In this document: one piece after another, positions 22,775 through 30,192 of the stretch
Layout of the letters: the number at the start of each line of letters is the position of its first letter
Numbering within the stretch: position 1 is the first letter of the stretch
Assembly (NCBI GenBank): GCA_018819175.1
Contig: JAHJQQ010000050.1
Location: forward strand, 1 to 64,000
DNA: 64,000 bases
From: Gammaproteobacteria bacterium
GTDB taxonomy: Bacteria > Pseudomonadota > Gammaproteobacteria > Thiohalobacterales > Thiohalobacteraceae
Reading direction: 5' to 3'
Program-made: the position numbers and the translations under genes
Notes under the pieces: model-generated
The model's database searches: none
Seen by the model: the letters and a program-made list of their open reading frames with translations, nothing else
Told to the model about the DNA's origin: nothing

Positions 22775-24157
22775 CTAAGACCGACCCGTCACCCAGGCCA
22801 GGATACCCGTCACCTGTATTAAAACCAGAATGATGGCCACCGGGGCCAGGTAACGCACCAGAAAACGCCACACGCGATAGCCGAACCCATCGCTCAAACC
22901 CAGCTCACTGCGACTCGACTCAGCCGACATCCTCCATACCGCGAAGACCGCGATCAACAGTCCACCCAGCGGCAGCATGACATTGGAAGTCACATAATCG
23001 GTCAGATCGAAGAAGGTCTTGTTGAAGAGTTTGTATTCCGACCAGAGATTGAATGACAACAGCGAACCGATACCGAACAACCAGATCGCGCCACCCGCCA
23101 GGGTCGAGGCTTTTACCCGCGTCATACGCTTGTTCTCGACCAGCCAGGTCACGATCGGCTCCATCAGAGAAATCGATGAGGTCCAGGCCGCGAATACCAG
23201 CAGCAGGAAAAACGCGCTACCAAACACGGCGCCACCCGGCATCTGCCCGAAGGCGATCGGCAGGGTCATAAAGATCAACCCGGGGCCACCCTGCGGCTGC
23301 AATCCGTAGGCGAACACCAGCGGGAAGATCGCCAGGCCCGCTAACAATGCGACCGAGGTATCCATCAGCGCAATGATGAAGGTCATGCGGGTGATGGATG
23401 CGGTATGCGAAAGATAGGAACCGTAAATCATAATGGCGCCCATGCCCAGGCTCAGACTGAAAAATGCCTGACCCATGGCACTCAACACCACCTGCCCGGT
23501 CACTTTGCTGAAGTCAGGTTTGAATAAGTAATCAATCGCCTGATCGTAGGCGCCCGTATTCATGGCATAGCCGACCATCAGCAGTAATAGCAGGAACAAT
23601 GCCGGCATCAGAAAGCGTACGGCCTGTTCCAAGCCGCTTTTCACCCCGCGCGACACCACCATCGTGGTCATCACCATGAAGAAGGTATGCCAGGCAAGCA
23701 GCCGTTCCGGATCCGCGATCAGACTGCTGAAAATAGACTGCACACCATCCGCCGTGGCACCGGTAAACACCCCGGAAGCGGTACGGAAAACGTAGGCCAG
23801 GGTCCAGCCGGCCACCACACTATAGAAAGACAGGATCAGGAAGCCGGCGGTCATGCCCATCCAGCCCAGATACTGCCAGGATGGAGATCGCCCTTCCTCT
23901 TGCGCCAGCGTACGCATGGTATTGATCGGACTCTGGCGGCCGCGCCGTCCGAGCATGATCTCCGCCATCATGATCGGTACACCGATGCCTAACACACAGA
24001 GCATATACACCAGGACGAAGGCGCCACCGCCGTTCTCGCCGGTGAGATAAGGGAAACGCCAGATATTACCGAGTCCGACCGCCGAGCCCGTGGCCGCCAG
24101 GATGAAGGCGAACCGGGAAGACCATTCGCCATGAACCGAAGTACGCCGCGTCGCCAT
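22775..24157 (-). CDS. Sodium-dependent transporter, SNF family
   Basis: A LeuT-fold sodium symporter of the neurotransmitter:sodium symporter family, probably for an amino acid. The N-terminal signature SVHGEWSSRFAFILAATGSA runs into VGLGNIWRFPYLTGENGGGAF, which forms the sodium site in TM1-TM2. About 11-12 hydrophobic helices follow. I use ATG 24157 (MATRRTSVHGEW), giving 460 residues as in homologues; ATGs at 24181 and 24211 are possible, and the frame open to 24448 overlaps the smpB start and is unlikely to be used. It is divergent from smpB. Confidence 0.9.
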   Translation of the reverse strand: MATRRTSVHGEWSSRFAFILAATGSAVGLGNIWRFPYLTGENGGGAFVLVYMLCVLGIGVPIMMAEIMLGRRGRQSPINTMRTLAQEEGRSPSWQYLGWMGMTAGFLILSFYSVVAGWTLAYVFRTASGVFTGATADGVQSIFSSLIADPERLLAWHTFFMVMTTMVVSRGVKSGLEQAVRFLMPALFLLLLLMVGYAMNTGAYDQAIDYLFKPDFSKVTGQVVLSAMGQAFFSLSLGMGAIMIYGSYLSHTASITRMTFIIALMDTSVALLAGLAIFPLVFAYGLQPQGGPGLIFMTLPIAFGQMPGGAVFGSAFFLLLVFAAWTSSISLMEPIVTWLVENKRMTRVKASTLAGGAIWLFGIGSLLSFNLWSEYKLFNKTFFDLTDYVTSNVMLPLGGLLIAVFAVWRMSAESSRSELGLSDGFGYRVWRFLVRYLAPVAIILVLIQVTGILAWVTGRS

Positions 24158-24290
24158 AGGGATACCGTTATCCTTGGTCATTTTGCGGCCATTGTCCGGG
24201 AAATCAGCCATAGCCTCAATACATTGCCTGAATGACCGGCGGCAACGGCCCGGCATCTCTTTGGCATGGCCGCAAGGGAACCGCGCACCG

Positions 24291-24296
24291 TATAAT
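24291..24296 (+). promoter_or_regulatory. TATAAT -10 box six bases before smpB
   Basis: A perfect TATAAT ends six bases before the smpB ATG. A -35 hexamer at the right distance is not evident; TTGGCA at 24261 is 24 bp away. If the box is used, transcription would start at or near the ATG and the mRNA would be leaderless; no ribosome-binding site is seen either. This is inference from position. Confidence 0.45.
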
Positions 24297-24302
24297 GCCG
24301 GG

Positions 24303-24782
24303 ATGGCAACCAAAAAAACCAAGCAAAACACCGGCAGCAGCACCATCGCCCTCAACAAAAAGGCCCGCCACGACTTCAGTATTGAAGATCGCTTCGAGGC
24401 AGGCATGGTACTGGAGGGCTGGGAAGTGAAAAGTCTGCGTGCGGGCAAAACCCAGCTGGTGGACAGTTACGTCATCATTAAAAACGGCGAAGCCTGGCTG
24501 CTGGGCTGCCTGATCAATCCCTTGCTGGCTGCCTCGACCCATATTCATCCCGACGCCACCCGCACCCGCAAGCTGCTCCTGCACCGCGAAGAGCTGAACA
24601 AGCTCATCGGCGCGGTGGAACGCAAGGGTTATACCGTTGTTCCACTGGCCATGTATTGGAAGCACGGCCGCGCCAAACTGGAGATCGGCCTGGCAAAAGG
24701 CAAGAAAGAACACGACAAACGCGCCACCGAGAAAGATCGCGACTGGGCGCGGGAAAAACAACGCATATTGCGGCATAGCTAG
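24303..24782 (+). CDS. smpB: SsrA-binding protein SmpB
   Basis: SmpB binds tmRNA and delivers it to stalled ribosomes. The 159-residue protein has the OB-fold core (ALNKKARHDFSIEDRFEAG, VLEGWEVKSLRAGK, DSYVIIKNGEAWLLG) and the basic C-terminal tail (KKEHDKRATEKDRDWAREKQ) that occupies the mRNA channel. The ATG at 24303 fits the family; frames from 24174 add 43 unlikely residues. ssrA lies 281 bp downstream, so both parts of trans-translation sit together. Confidence 0.96.
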   Translation: MATKKTKQNTGSSTIALNKKARHDFSIEDRFEAGMVLEGWEVKSLRAGKTQLVDSYVIIKNGEAWLLGCLINPLLAASTHIHPDATRTRKLLLHREELNKLIGAVERKGYTVVPLAMYWKHGRAKLEIGLAKGKKEHDKRATEKDRDWAREKQRILRHS

Positions 24783-25153
24783 TTCGATTGCGTTTTCCCT
24801 TGCGACATATCAGGTGATTTCAGCGCGAACGCGACATGACATTGAGACGTTTTACTGAAACGTTAACTCAATATCTGCATCCGACATGACAATTATCCCA
24901 TCGCTATCCTTGAAAAAGTCCCCATCAGGTACCATAACTTAATACAAGCCGAGGTTCCTCGCGCCCCAGCAAGACTCCCTTCGGAGCCGGTCATTACATC
25001 GGAAAAGCAGCGGGCCGGGGAATCGCGGTGTGTTATACTGGCAACGTTTCTGAAGTAACACTTGGGGGCGACCTGGCTTCGACGTGGGTTGCGAAACCTT
25101 AGGTGCATGCCGAGGTGCAGTGCCCTCGTAAATCACTCTGCAAACTTATAGTT

Positions 25154-25186
25154 GCCAACGACGACAACTACGCACTCGCTGCTTAA
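25154..25186 (+). other. tmRNA proteolysis tag reading frame (ANDDNYALAA)
   Basis: The resume codon GCC begins at 25154 and the frame reads A-N-D-D-N-Y-A-L-A-A then TAA (25184-25186). The tag marks proteins from stalled ribosomes for ClpXP and related proteases, via the terminal LAA. It differs from the E. coli tag (ANDENYALAA) by a single Glu-to-Asp change. Confidence 0.97.
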
Positions 25187-25424
25187 ACCCCAGTAGGGTG
25201 CCGTCTGACCGGGGCCGTGCTTGTGCGCCCGGGTTTCTAAGCAATTAGAAACACAGGCGTCGACTCTCACAAGATCGCGGTGACGCTCTCCCAGGGCCGA
25301 CCCGCTAAAACTCACTGGGATCGCCGTCTGTCTTCCCTGCCCGTCGGGTAGCAGCCGGTTAAATCAATTGACGTGGATAAGCATGTAGAGCCGAAGGCGG
25401 AGTACTTACGGACGCGGGTTCGAT

Positions 25425-25709
25425 CAACATCGGTCGCCTTTATCCGCAAGGATAAAGTGAACACGGGGCTCACATCGGTGAAACCTAACGCAGGAAACTG
25501 CCAAGGCAATACCGAGGGGTAGGAAGAGGGCTAACTTCAGGCCTGCCCTGTAGAGACTCATAGACCGGCTGAGTTCAGCAGAACGGAGCCGGCACTAGGA
25601 TTCACGGCATACTACGCCGTGGATAACACGCCCCGCATCCTGCACGGATGAATATCCAAACAGGATGAAGGTATAGTCCAGCCCTTATCGAAAGATAGGG
25701 AACCAGCTG
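25425..25709 (+). ncRNA. Group I self-splicing intron in the tmRNA T-loop
   Basis: Core elements resemble the small group IC3 introns such as that of Azoarcus tRNA-Ile. Positions about 25474-25490 have CGGTGAAACCTAACGC, a P-element. Near 25505 GGCAATACCGAGG is Q-like, 25549-25562 TGTAGAGACTCATA is R/P7, and about 25666-25679 GATGAAGGTATAGTCC is S/P7'. A P2 hairpin CTTTATCC-GCAA-GGATAAAG lies at 25438-25457. P1 is exon CGAU with intron GUCG (about 25433-25436), giving the U.G pair at the 5' splice site. The intron ends in G (25709), as required. It is 285 nt and contains no open frame. Confidence 0.92.
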
Positions 25710-25732
25710 TCCCGCCGCCTCCACCAAAACCG

Positions 25733-25761
25733 GACCCCGACAGAGTGTCGGGGTCTTTTTA
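25733..25761 (+). terminator. Rho-independent terminator of ssrA
   Basis: A perfect 10-bp stem GACCCCGACA / TGTCGGGGTC (25733-25742 and 25746-25755) with loop GAG is followed by TTTTTAT. It lies seven bases past the encoded CCA, so the tmRNA transcript including intron and exon 2 should end here, before the endonuclease frame. Confidence 0.92.
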
Positions 25762-25777
25762 TATGAGGGATTCAAGG

Positions 25778-26086
25778 ATGAATACCCGCAACTTTCTCAA
25801 AAATATCTCACACACCGATGCCGCTTATCTCGCCGGACTCATCGATGGCGAAGGCACCATTGAACGGCATACGCCGAGTTTCACTTATGCCATCTACAAC
25901 CGCCAAGCATTGAACCTGCTCGAACAGATCCATCCCTATCTGAGAACGTACAAATCCAAGCGTGCAAATATCATCCTTGAACACTATTTGGCATTGACAC
26001 CGCGCAATGGAAAATACTCGGAGGAGCAACGCCGGATGCGTGGTGCATTCGAGCAGCGTGTACTTGAAACGAAACCGATCGGCTGA
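25778..26086 (+). CDS. LAGLIDADG homing endonuclease, internally shortened
   Basis: The 102-residue frame has a single LAGLIDADG motif at residues 18-26 (LAGLIDGEG; D23 and E25) preceded by HTDAAY. The C-terminal half NRQALNLLEQIHPYLRTYKS and LTPRNGKYSEEQRR follows family pattern. Single-motif enzymes of this group usually have about 140-160 residues, with strands of the DNA-binding sheet between the motif and the SFTYAIYNRQAL strand. Here only a few residues separate GEGTIE from RHTPSF, so roughly 40 appear to be deleted in frame. It is probably inactive. The ATG has AAGG upstream. It lies outside the intron, after the ssrA terminator. Confidence 0.78.
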   Translation: MNTRNFLKNISHTDAAYLAGLIDGEGTIERHTPSFTYAIYNRQALNLLEQIHPYLRTYKSKRANIILEHYLALTPRNGKYSEEQRRMRGAFEQRVLETKPIG

Positions 26087-26094
26087 ACAAAGTA

Positions 26095-26131
26095 GGAGGC
26101 GGCGAAGATTCGATTCCCGCCGCCTCCACCA
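26095..26131 (+). other. Second, intron-free copy of the tmRNA 3' end with acceptor-like hairpin
   Basis: Positions 26109-26131 repeat without interruption the 23-base sequence across the exon 1-exon 2 junction (T-loop, acceptor strand and CCA of ssrA). In addition, GGAGGCGGCG (26095-26104) pairs perfectly with CGCCGCCTCC (26118-26127), leaving ACCA unpaired: an acceptor-minihelix-like fold. Together with exon 2 at 25710-25726 it brackets a 0.4-kb segment holding the terminator and endonuclease gene. It looks like the far attachment-site copy left by an element that integrated at the tmRNA end, or an old displaced 3' end. Confidence 0.8.
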
Positions 26132-26159
26132 ACTTCCCCCTTGAAGGAATCATTCAGGG

Positions 26160-26603
26160 TCAGTTGCGTGTCGTTTCCTCAGTGTCACGACGATCCGTCA
26201 CAAACGCGATCCGCGTGATGCCGGCCTGCTGCGCCAACGCCATCACTTCCGTCACTCGCTCGTAGCGTGTTGCGCGATCAGCACGCAGGTGCAGTTCCGG
26301 AGCGGGTTGACTGGATTCGGCGGCTGCGGCCAAGCGTGCAGTCAGTTCCGCCAGTTCGACACTATCGCCATCCACAAGCAGCATGCCCTGCGCATCGATT
26401 GCGATCTGGATCGCTTTCGGTTCTTCATCCATACGCGTCGAATCAACTTTGGGCAGATCAATCGACACGGCCTGATGAAACAGCGGCGCGGTTATGATGA
26501 AGACCACCAGCAGCACCAGCATGATGTCCACCAGCGGGATGACGTTGATTTCCGCCATCGGTTGGCTGTGGCTCACGGGACTTCCGTTGTAGTTGAACGC
26601 CAT
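26160..26603 (-). CDS. exbD: Biopolymer transport protein ExbD
   Basis: ExbD forms, with ExbB, the proton-driven motor that energises TonB. The 147-residue protein has one N-terminal transmembrane segment (INVIPLVDIMLVLLVVFIIT) with the conserved membrane Asp (VDIMLVLL), then a periplasmic domain. The start MAFNYNGSPV at 26603 is preferred over 26648, since the longer frame overlaps exbB. It follows exbB by 10 bp. Confidence 0.92.
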   Translation of the reverse strand: MAFNYNGSPVSHSQPMAEINVIPLVDIMLVLLVVFIITAPLFHQAVSIDLPKVDSTRMDEEPKAIQIAIDAQGMLLVDGDSVELAELTARLAAAAESSQPAPELHLRADRATRYERVTEVMALAQQAGITRIAFVTDRRDTEETTRN

Positions 26604-26613
26604 GGTTGTATCC

Positions 26614-27348
26614 TCAGCGCGCCGACTTGGCACGCAGTGACGTGACATTTGCGCCCTTCACCGGCGCATCCAGCCGCACACCGGCAACCAGATACGCATG
26701 CAGGCCATGGGCGAAGCCATCCAGTTGCGCGAGCACCAAGCGGTTGGCACGGGTAATGGCGTTGTAGGCAAGTACGGCGGGAATCGCCACGAACAGGCCT
26801 GCCGCCGTCATGATCAACGCCTCGCCCACCGGGCCCGCCACTTTATCCAGCACCACCTGGGTCGAACCCGACAGAGCGATCAGCGCGTGATAGATACCCC
26901 ACACCGTACCGAACAGGCCGACGAACGGCGCGGTCGATCCCACCGAGGCCAGCACAGTCAATCCCCGCTCCACCCGCGCCTGCGCATAGACGATGGACTG
27001 CTGCAGGGTACGTCCGATGAACTCGCTCGCATCCACACCCGCACCGATGCCGCCCGCGGACTTCTCTTCCCAGGCCTGCGCGGCGAGTACCGCGTCGGTT
27101 GCCACCTGTGTGAACACGCCGTTTCTGTCCTCCGCACGGATCGACTCAAGCGCTGTGGCACGCGACTCTGCCTGCCAGAAACTGTTGAGCGTGCGGCGGA
27201 TCGTGCGTTGAAACCGCAGTTGTGCGATCGATTTACCGACAATGATGTACCAGCTCACCACCGACATCAGCAAGAGCACTATGGCGACAGCATGAATAAC
27301 GGCATCGCCATGCGCCCAGAAATGTTCAAAGCCGAGTTGCTCATTCAT
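26614..27348 (-). CDS. exbB: Biopolymer transport protein ExbB (MotA/TolQ/ExbB family)
   Basis: This 244-residue inner-membrane protein has three predicted helices: VIHAVAIVLLLMSVVSWYII near the N-terminus, then two in the conserved C-terminal block (LTVLASVGSTAPFVGLFGTVWGIY..., LIMTAAGLFVAIPAVLAYN). The VGSTAPFVGLFGTVWGI signature is the family hallmark. With ExbD it should power the TonB encoded 2.9 kb upstream. A MITE-like element separates it from the receptor gene. Confidence 0.94.
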   Translation of the reverse strand: MNEQLGFEHFWAHGDAVIHAVAIVLLLMSVVSWYIIVGKSIAQLRFQRTIRRTLNSFWQAESRATALESIRAEDRNGVFTQVATDAVLAAQAWEEKSAGGIGAGVDASEFIGRTLQQSIVYAQARVERGLTVLASVGSTAPFVGLFGTVWGIYHALIALSGSTQVVLDKVAGPVGEALIMTAAGLFVAIPAVLAYNAITRANRLVLAQLDGFAHGLHAYLVAGVRLDAPVKGANVTSLRAKSAR

Positions 27349-27410
27349 GGCTTGTTTCCTCTAATTGTACTTTTACTCATTATGACACGCCCTGTAGAAG
27401 CGGCCATTAG

Positions 27411-27815
27411 CTAAGGAACCTCTGATTGTTGATCATTACCAATTGGGATGACACAAACGCCCCTCTCCCCCACCCTCTCCCCAACCCTCTCCCGCCGGGG
27501 CGGGAGAGGGTTGGGGAGAGGGTGGCGAAGTTCTTAAATCGAGCATATCTATGTCATGCCATCATGTAATGCTCAATAATTTTTTGGAACGTCATTGCGT
27601 GCGAAGCGAAGCAATCTCCCTCTACGGTAGATCAATAGCTTGGTGATTATTCGCTACGCTCACCCCTTCGGGGCCACCCTGCGGGTGTTCTGCGCTCGCA
27701 AGCTCGCTTGTGCCGCGTCGCTTTCCCATAGAATCCCTTCGGGCTTCGTTATGGGTACCTTACCCTTCGGGTCAAGGCATCCTCGCAATGACGGATTAAT
27801 CAGTGGTTCCCTAAG
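27411..27815. mobile_element. MITE-like repeat element, copy A
   Basis: The ~405-bp segment between exbB and the receptor gene is bounded by imperfect terminal inverted repeats: CTAAGGAACCTCTGATT at the left and, inverted, CTTAGGGAACCACTGATT at the right. Its left 160 bp (GATCATTACCAATTGGGATG, CCCTCTCCC hairpins, GGGTGGCGAAGTTCTTAAAT) recur almost unchanged at 40811-41007. The interior holds an inverted CGTCATTGCG...CGCAATGACG pair. It ends 5 bp from the receptor stop codon. No transposase is encoded. Confidence 0.75.
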
Positions 27816-27820
27816 CTCAA

Positions 27821-30142
27821 TTAGAATTTCACATTGACCGCCGTGTAGAGCGAACGCCCCATACCGGGGACCGGCGTACCCCAGGCAATATCGGTTCCCG
27901 ACATGGTCTTACCCTGGCCGAGATAAGCGCCGCCCAGCGGATGGTTGTAGAACTTATCGAACAGATTCTCGACGCCGACATCGAGGCGGACCTGTTTCCA
28001 CTCGTAGCTGCCACGGAGATGGAACAGATGGTAACTGTCGGTTCCCTGTTCATTGCGTTCCCAGGACAAGCGATCCTTGTCATCCACCCACTGCCACTCG
28101 ACGGTACCGGTCCAGCTGCCGAGATGCTGCTCTATCCCCACCGTGGTGTTGAGCGGCATCATGTTGTAGAGGTTGTCATCAGTCGTCCGGTTCTCGCCAC
28201 GGACGTAGTTCAACAAACCGGTCAACGTGAAATTCCCGAATTGTTCAGTCTCCGCCAGTGGCATGAAGCCGGAGACATCGAGGCCATAGAGCAGCGCTTC
28301 CTGATTGACAAAGCGGAGGTAGACGAAGGCATCCTCTACCGTCAGATTCGCAGGCGTGCAAACCGCGCCCATACCGGTTCCACCAGAGCAACGTTCGGCG
28401 TCGATGTAATCGTCAACGCGGGTAACATAAGGCGTGACCTTGAGCCCCCATTTCTCGCCGGTGGCATCGTGCCAGTCCGCCGTGGCGCTCAGGGTTTGGG
28501 CGGTTTCGGGATTCAGATCGAGATTGCCGACATAACCGTTGCCGTCGCCGGCCCAGTTGATCATGCGCATGGCCATGCCGTTTGTCGACCAGGTGTAGCG
28601 CTCATAGAGATTCGGCGAGCGCGTCTTCTGGGCGATACCGAATTCATAGGTCTGGGTGGCCGATGGCGTATAACGGGCCAGTGCGGTCAGATCCAGATTC
28701 TGATCGGTCTTATCGCGATCGGCGGCATTGAACGCAGCCGCATCGGTGGGACTGAATGTCGTGTTGTATCCCTGCACATCACCGGCATCCATATCCACCG
28801 TTTCATGCCGCACACCAAACTGCGTCAGCCATTGCGGGTCCCACTGTGCCTCCCATTCGGCAAACACAGCAAGACGGTCGCGCTCGCCATCGCGGATATT
28901 CCAGAACACATCGGGCCACATGCCCTTGCCGGACGGGTCCCACCAGTCATCCAGGCGGTATTGCTGAATTTCACTGCCGACCCGCAGCAGATCGCGGGAC
29001 GACAGCGCGATTTCGCCCTGGATGGCCACACCCGTGTTGTTTCCTTTGGTGTCCATCGGCATGCCGGCGGCACAGCCATTCATGCCACCGCTGGGTACGC
29101 AGGGCACACCATCTGAATTCGGCACGTTGTTGGGGCCATACCAGTAGAGTTTGTCGTCGCCAAACTGCATTTTATGCCGGGTCTTTTCGTTATAGGCACG
29201 CGCCTCCAACTCGCCCCAGTCATATTGGCCTTCATAGCGCAGATTGACCTGCTGGCTGTCGTTGTCGGTCATGTCCATGCGCTGGTTCGGCCATCCCTGA
29301 TAGGGAATGTCCTGCAAGCCCAGCTTCAACTCGACCAGGTGATTCTCATGACGCAGTGCGAAACCCAGCGACTGATTCGTCGATTCGTAACTGGACGACC
29401 CGACTTCATCGCCATCCAGGAATCCTCTACCTGCTGCGGCCAGACCGGCCGGCTTGAAGTCATCGCCCGCGGTGTAATTGTCGGCTTCCACGGTCGAACC
29501 GCTATAGGTCACGCTCAGCTTATCGCTCGCAATGGTTGCCGAAACATTTCCGCCCAGGACATTGCCATTGCTGCGATAAAAGGTACCGACCTCGCCTTTG
29601 TTCAGGATGTCCTGTCCGGGCGCAGCGAATTCCGGCGCGGGCGAGTTCACTTCGATGGTGCCGCCGATACTGTCGCCACCAACGCTTACCGGAACTATGC
29701 CCGCGAACACTTGTGTGCTTTCCACATTAGATGGATCGATGTAGGAAAGCGGCGGGTTCATGTGGTTACCGCAGGCGGAAATCAGGTCCATGCCATCGAC
29801 CTTGATGCGCAGACGATCATCGGCCAGGCCATGAATCACCGGCAGACTGGACACGCCACCGGCGCCGTAGAGGCTGACGCCCGGAACATTGCGCAGCAGA
29901 CTGGCGCTATCGCTGCTGGTCGCGCGCAACGTCTCCAGGTTCTCCTCAGCAACAGACGCTGCACCCAACGGTTGGGCATCGATTTTCGGCGCACTCACGA
30001 CAACCTCCGACAACGCGGAGGGCTCGGCGGCGATTGTTGTCATCGGCAGAACAGCCATTACGGTCGCGAGCGCGATGCACAATGGCTTCATCTCGATCTG
30101 CAGCATCGTCACGGAAGGTGTACTTCTTACTTCAGGTTTCAT
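27821..30142 (-). CDS. TonB-dependent outer membrane copper receptor, OprC/NosA-like
   Basis: A 22-strand TonB-dependent receptor of 773 residues. A signal peptide (MKPLCIALATVMAVLPMTTIAA) is followed by a TonB box-like SALSEVVVSAPK, the plug (LRNVPGVSLYG, GLADDRLRIKVDGMD) and the barrel, which ends with aromatic-Lys-Phe (NVKF). The plug has SACGNHMNPPLSY, giving the CxxxM pair (C124, M128), and the barrel has RHKMQFGDD, an HxM pair (H323, M325). These match the copper-binding CxxxM-HxM site described in P. aeruginosa OprC. ATG 30142 has AGG upstream; 30163 is an alternative. Sits downstream of tonB. Confidence 0.85.
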   Translation of the reverse strand: MKPEVRSTPSVTMLQIEMKPLCIALATVMAVLPMTTIAAEPSALSEVVVSAPKIDAQPLGAASVAEENLETLRATSSDSASLLRNVPGVSLYGAGGVSSLPVIHGLADDRLRIKVDGMDLISACGNHMNPPLSYIDPSNVESTQVFAGIVPVSVGGDSIGGTIEVNSPAPEFAAPGQDILNKGEVGTFYRSNGNVLGGNVSATIASDKLSVTYSGSTVEADNYTAGDDFKPAGLAAAGRGFLDGDEVGSSSYESTNQSLGFALRHENHLVELKLGLQDIPYQGWPNQRMDMTDNDSQQVNLRYEGQYDWGELEARAYNEKTRHKMQFGDDKLYWYGPNNVPNSDGVPCVPSGGMNGCAAGMPMDTKGNNTGVAIQGEIALSSRDLLRVGSEIQQYRLDDWWDPSGKGMWPDVFWNIRDGERDRLAVFAEWEAQWDPQWLTQFGVRHETVDMDAGDVQGYNTTFSPTDAAAFNAADRDKTDQNLDLTALARYTPSATQTYEFGIAQKTRSPNLYERYTWSTNGMAMRMINWAGDGNGYVGNLDLNPETAQTLSATADWHDATGEKWGLKVTPYVTRVDDYIDAERCSGGTGMGAVCTPANLTVEDAFVYLRFVNQEALLYGLDVSGFMPLAETEQFGNFTLTGLLNYVRGENRTTDDNLYNMMPLNTTVGIEQHLGSWTGTVEWQWVDDKDRLSWERNEQGTDSYHLFHLRGSYEWKQVRLDVGVENLFDKFYNHPLGGAYLGQGKTMSGTDIAWGTPVPGMGRSLYTAVNVKF

Positions 30143-30192
30143 GGCATGACCTTTGTTCTGCATTAACTGAAATTCGTCTGTAAAAATATTTA

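Larger units (their letters stand above)
25064..25726 (+). ncRNA. ssrA: tmRNA (SsrA) gene, interrupted by a group I intron
   Basis: The 5' end GGGGGCGACCTGGCTTCGAC pairs through GGGGGCG (25064-25070) with CGCCTCC (25716-25722) before the encoded ACCA. The body has TGCGAAACC, GGTGCATGCCGAGG and the tag frame. The 3' tRNA-like part ATAAGCATGTAGAGCCGA... reaches the T-loop at 25424, where a 285-nt intron begins; exon 2 (25710-25726) completes T-stem, acceptor and CCA. Removing the intron gives a GCGGG/CCCGC T-stem with loop TTCGATT and a 378-nt tmRNA, a normal length. A TATACT box at 25034-25039 may be its -10. The 281 bp before it contain only an imperfect hairpin near 24842-24872. Confidence 0.97.

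Noticed and set aside
24216..24776. Long minus-strand frame across smpB
   Set aside because: It is antisense to smpB through its whole length and has no recognisable domain; smpB is certain.
26114..26131. Alternative 3' splice site of the tmRNA intron at the second 3' end
   Set aside because: The base before this copy of exon 2 is T, while group I introns end in G. The site at 25709 has the G and follows P7/P9 elements directly, and a terminator separates the two.
26095..26131. tRNA gene at the second tmRNA end
   Set aside because: Only an acceptor and partial T-arm fold are present; D and anticodon arms are absent, and the region upstream is coding.
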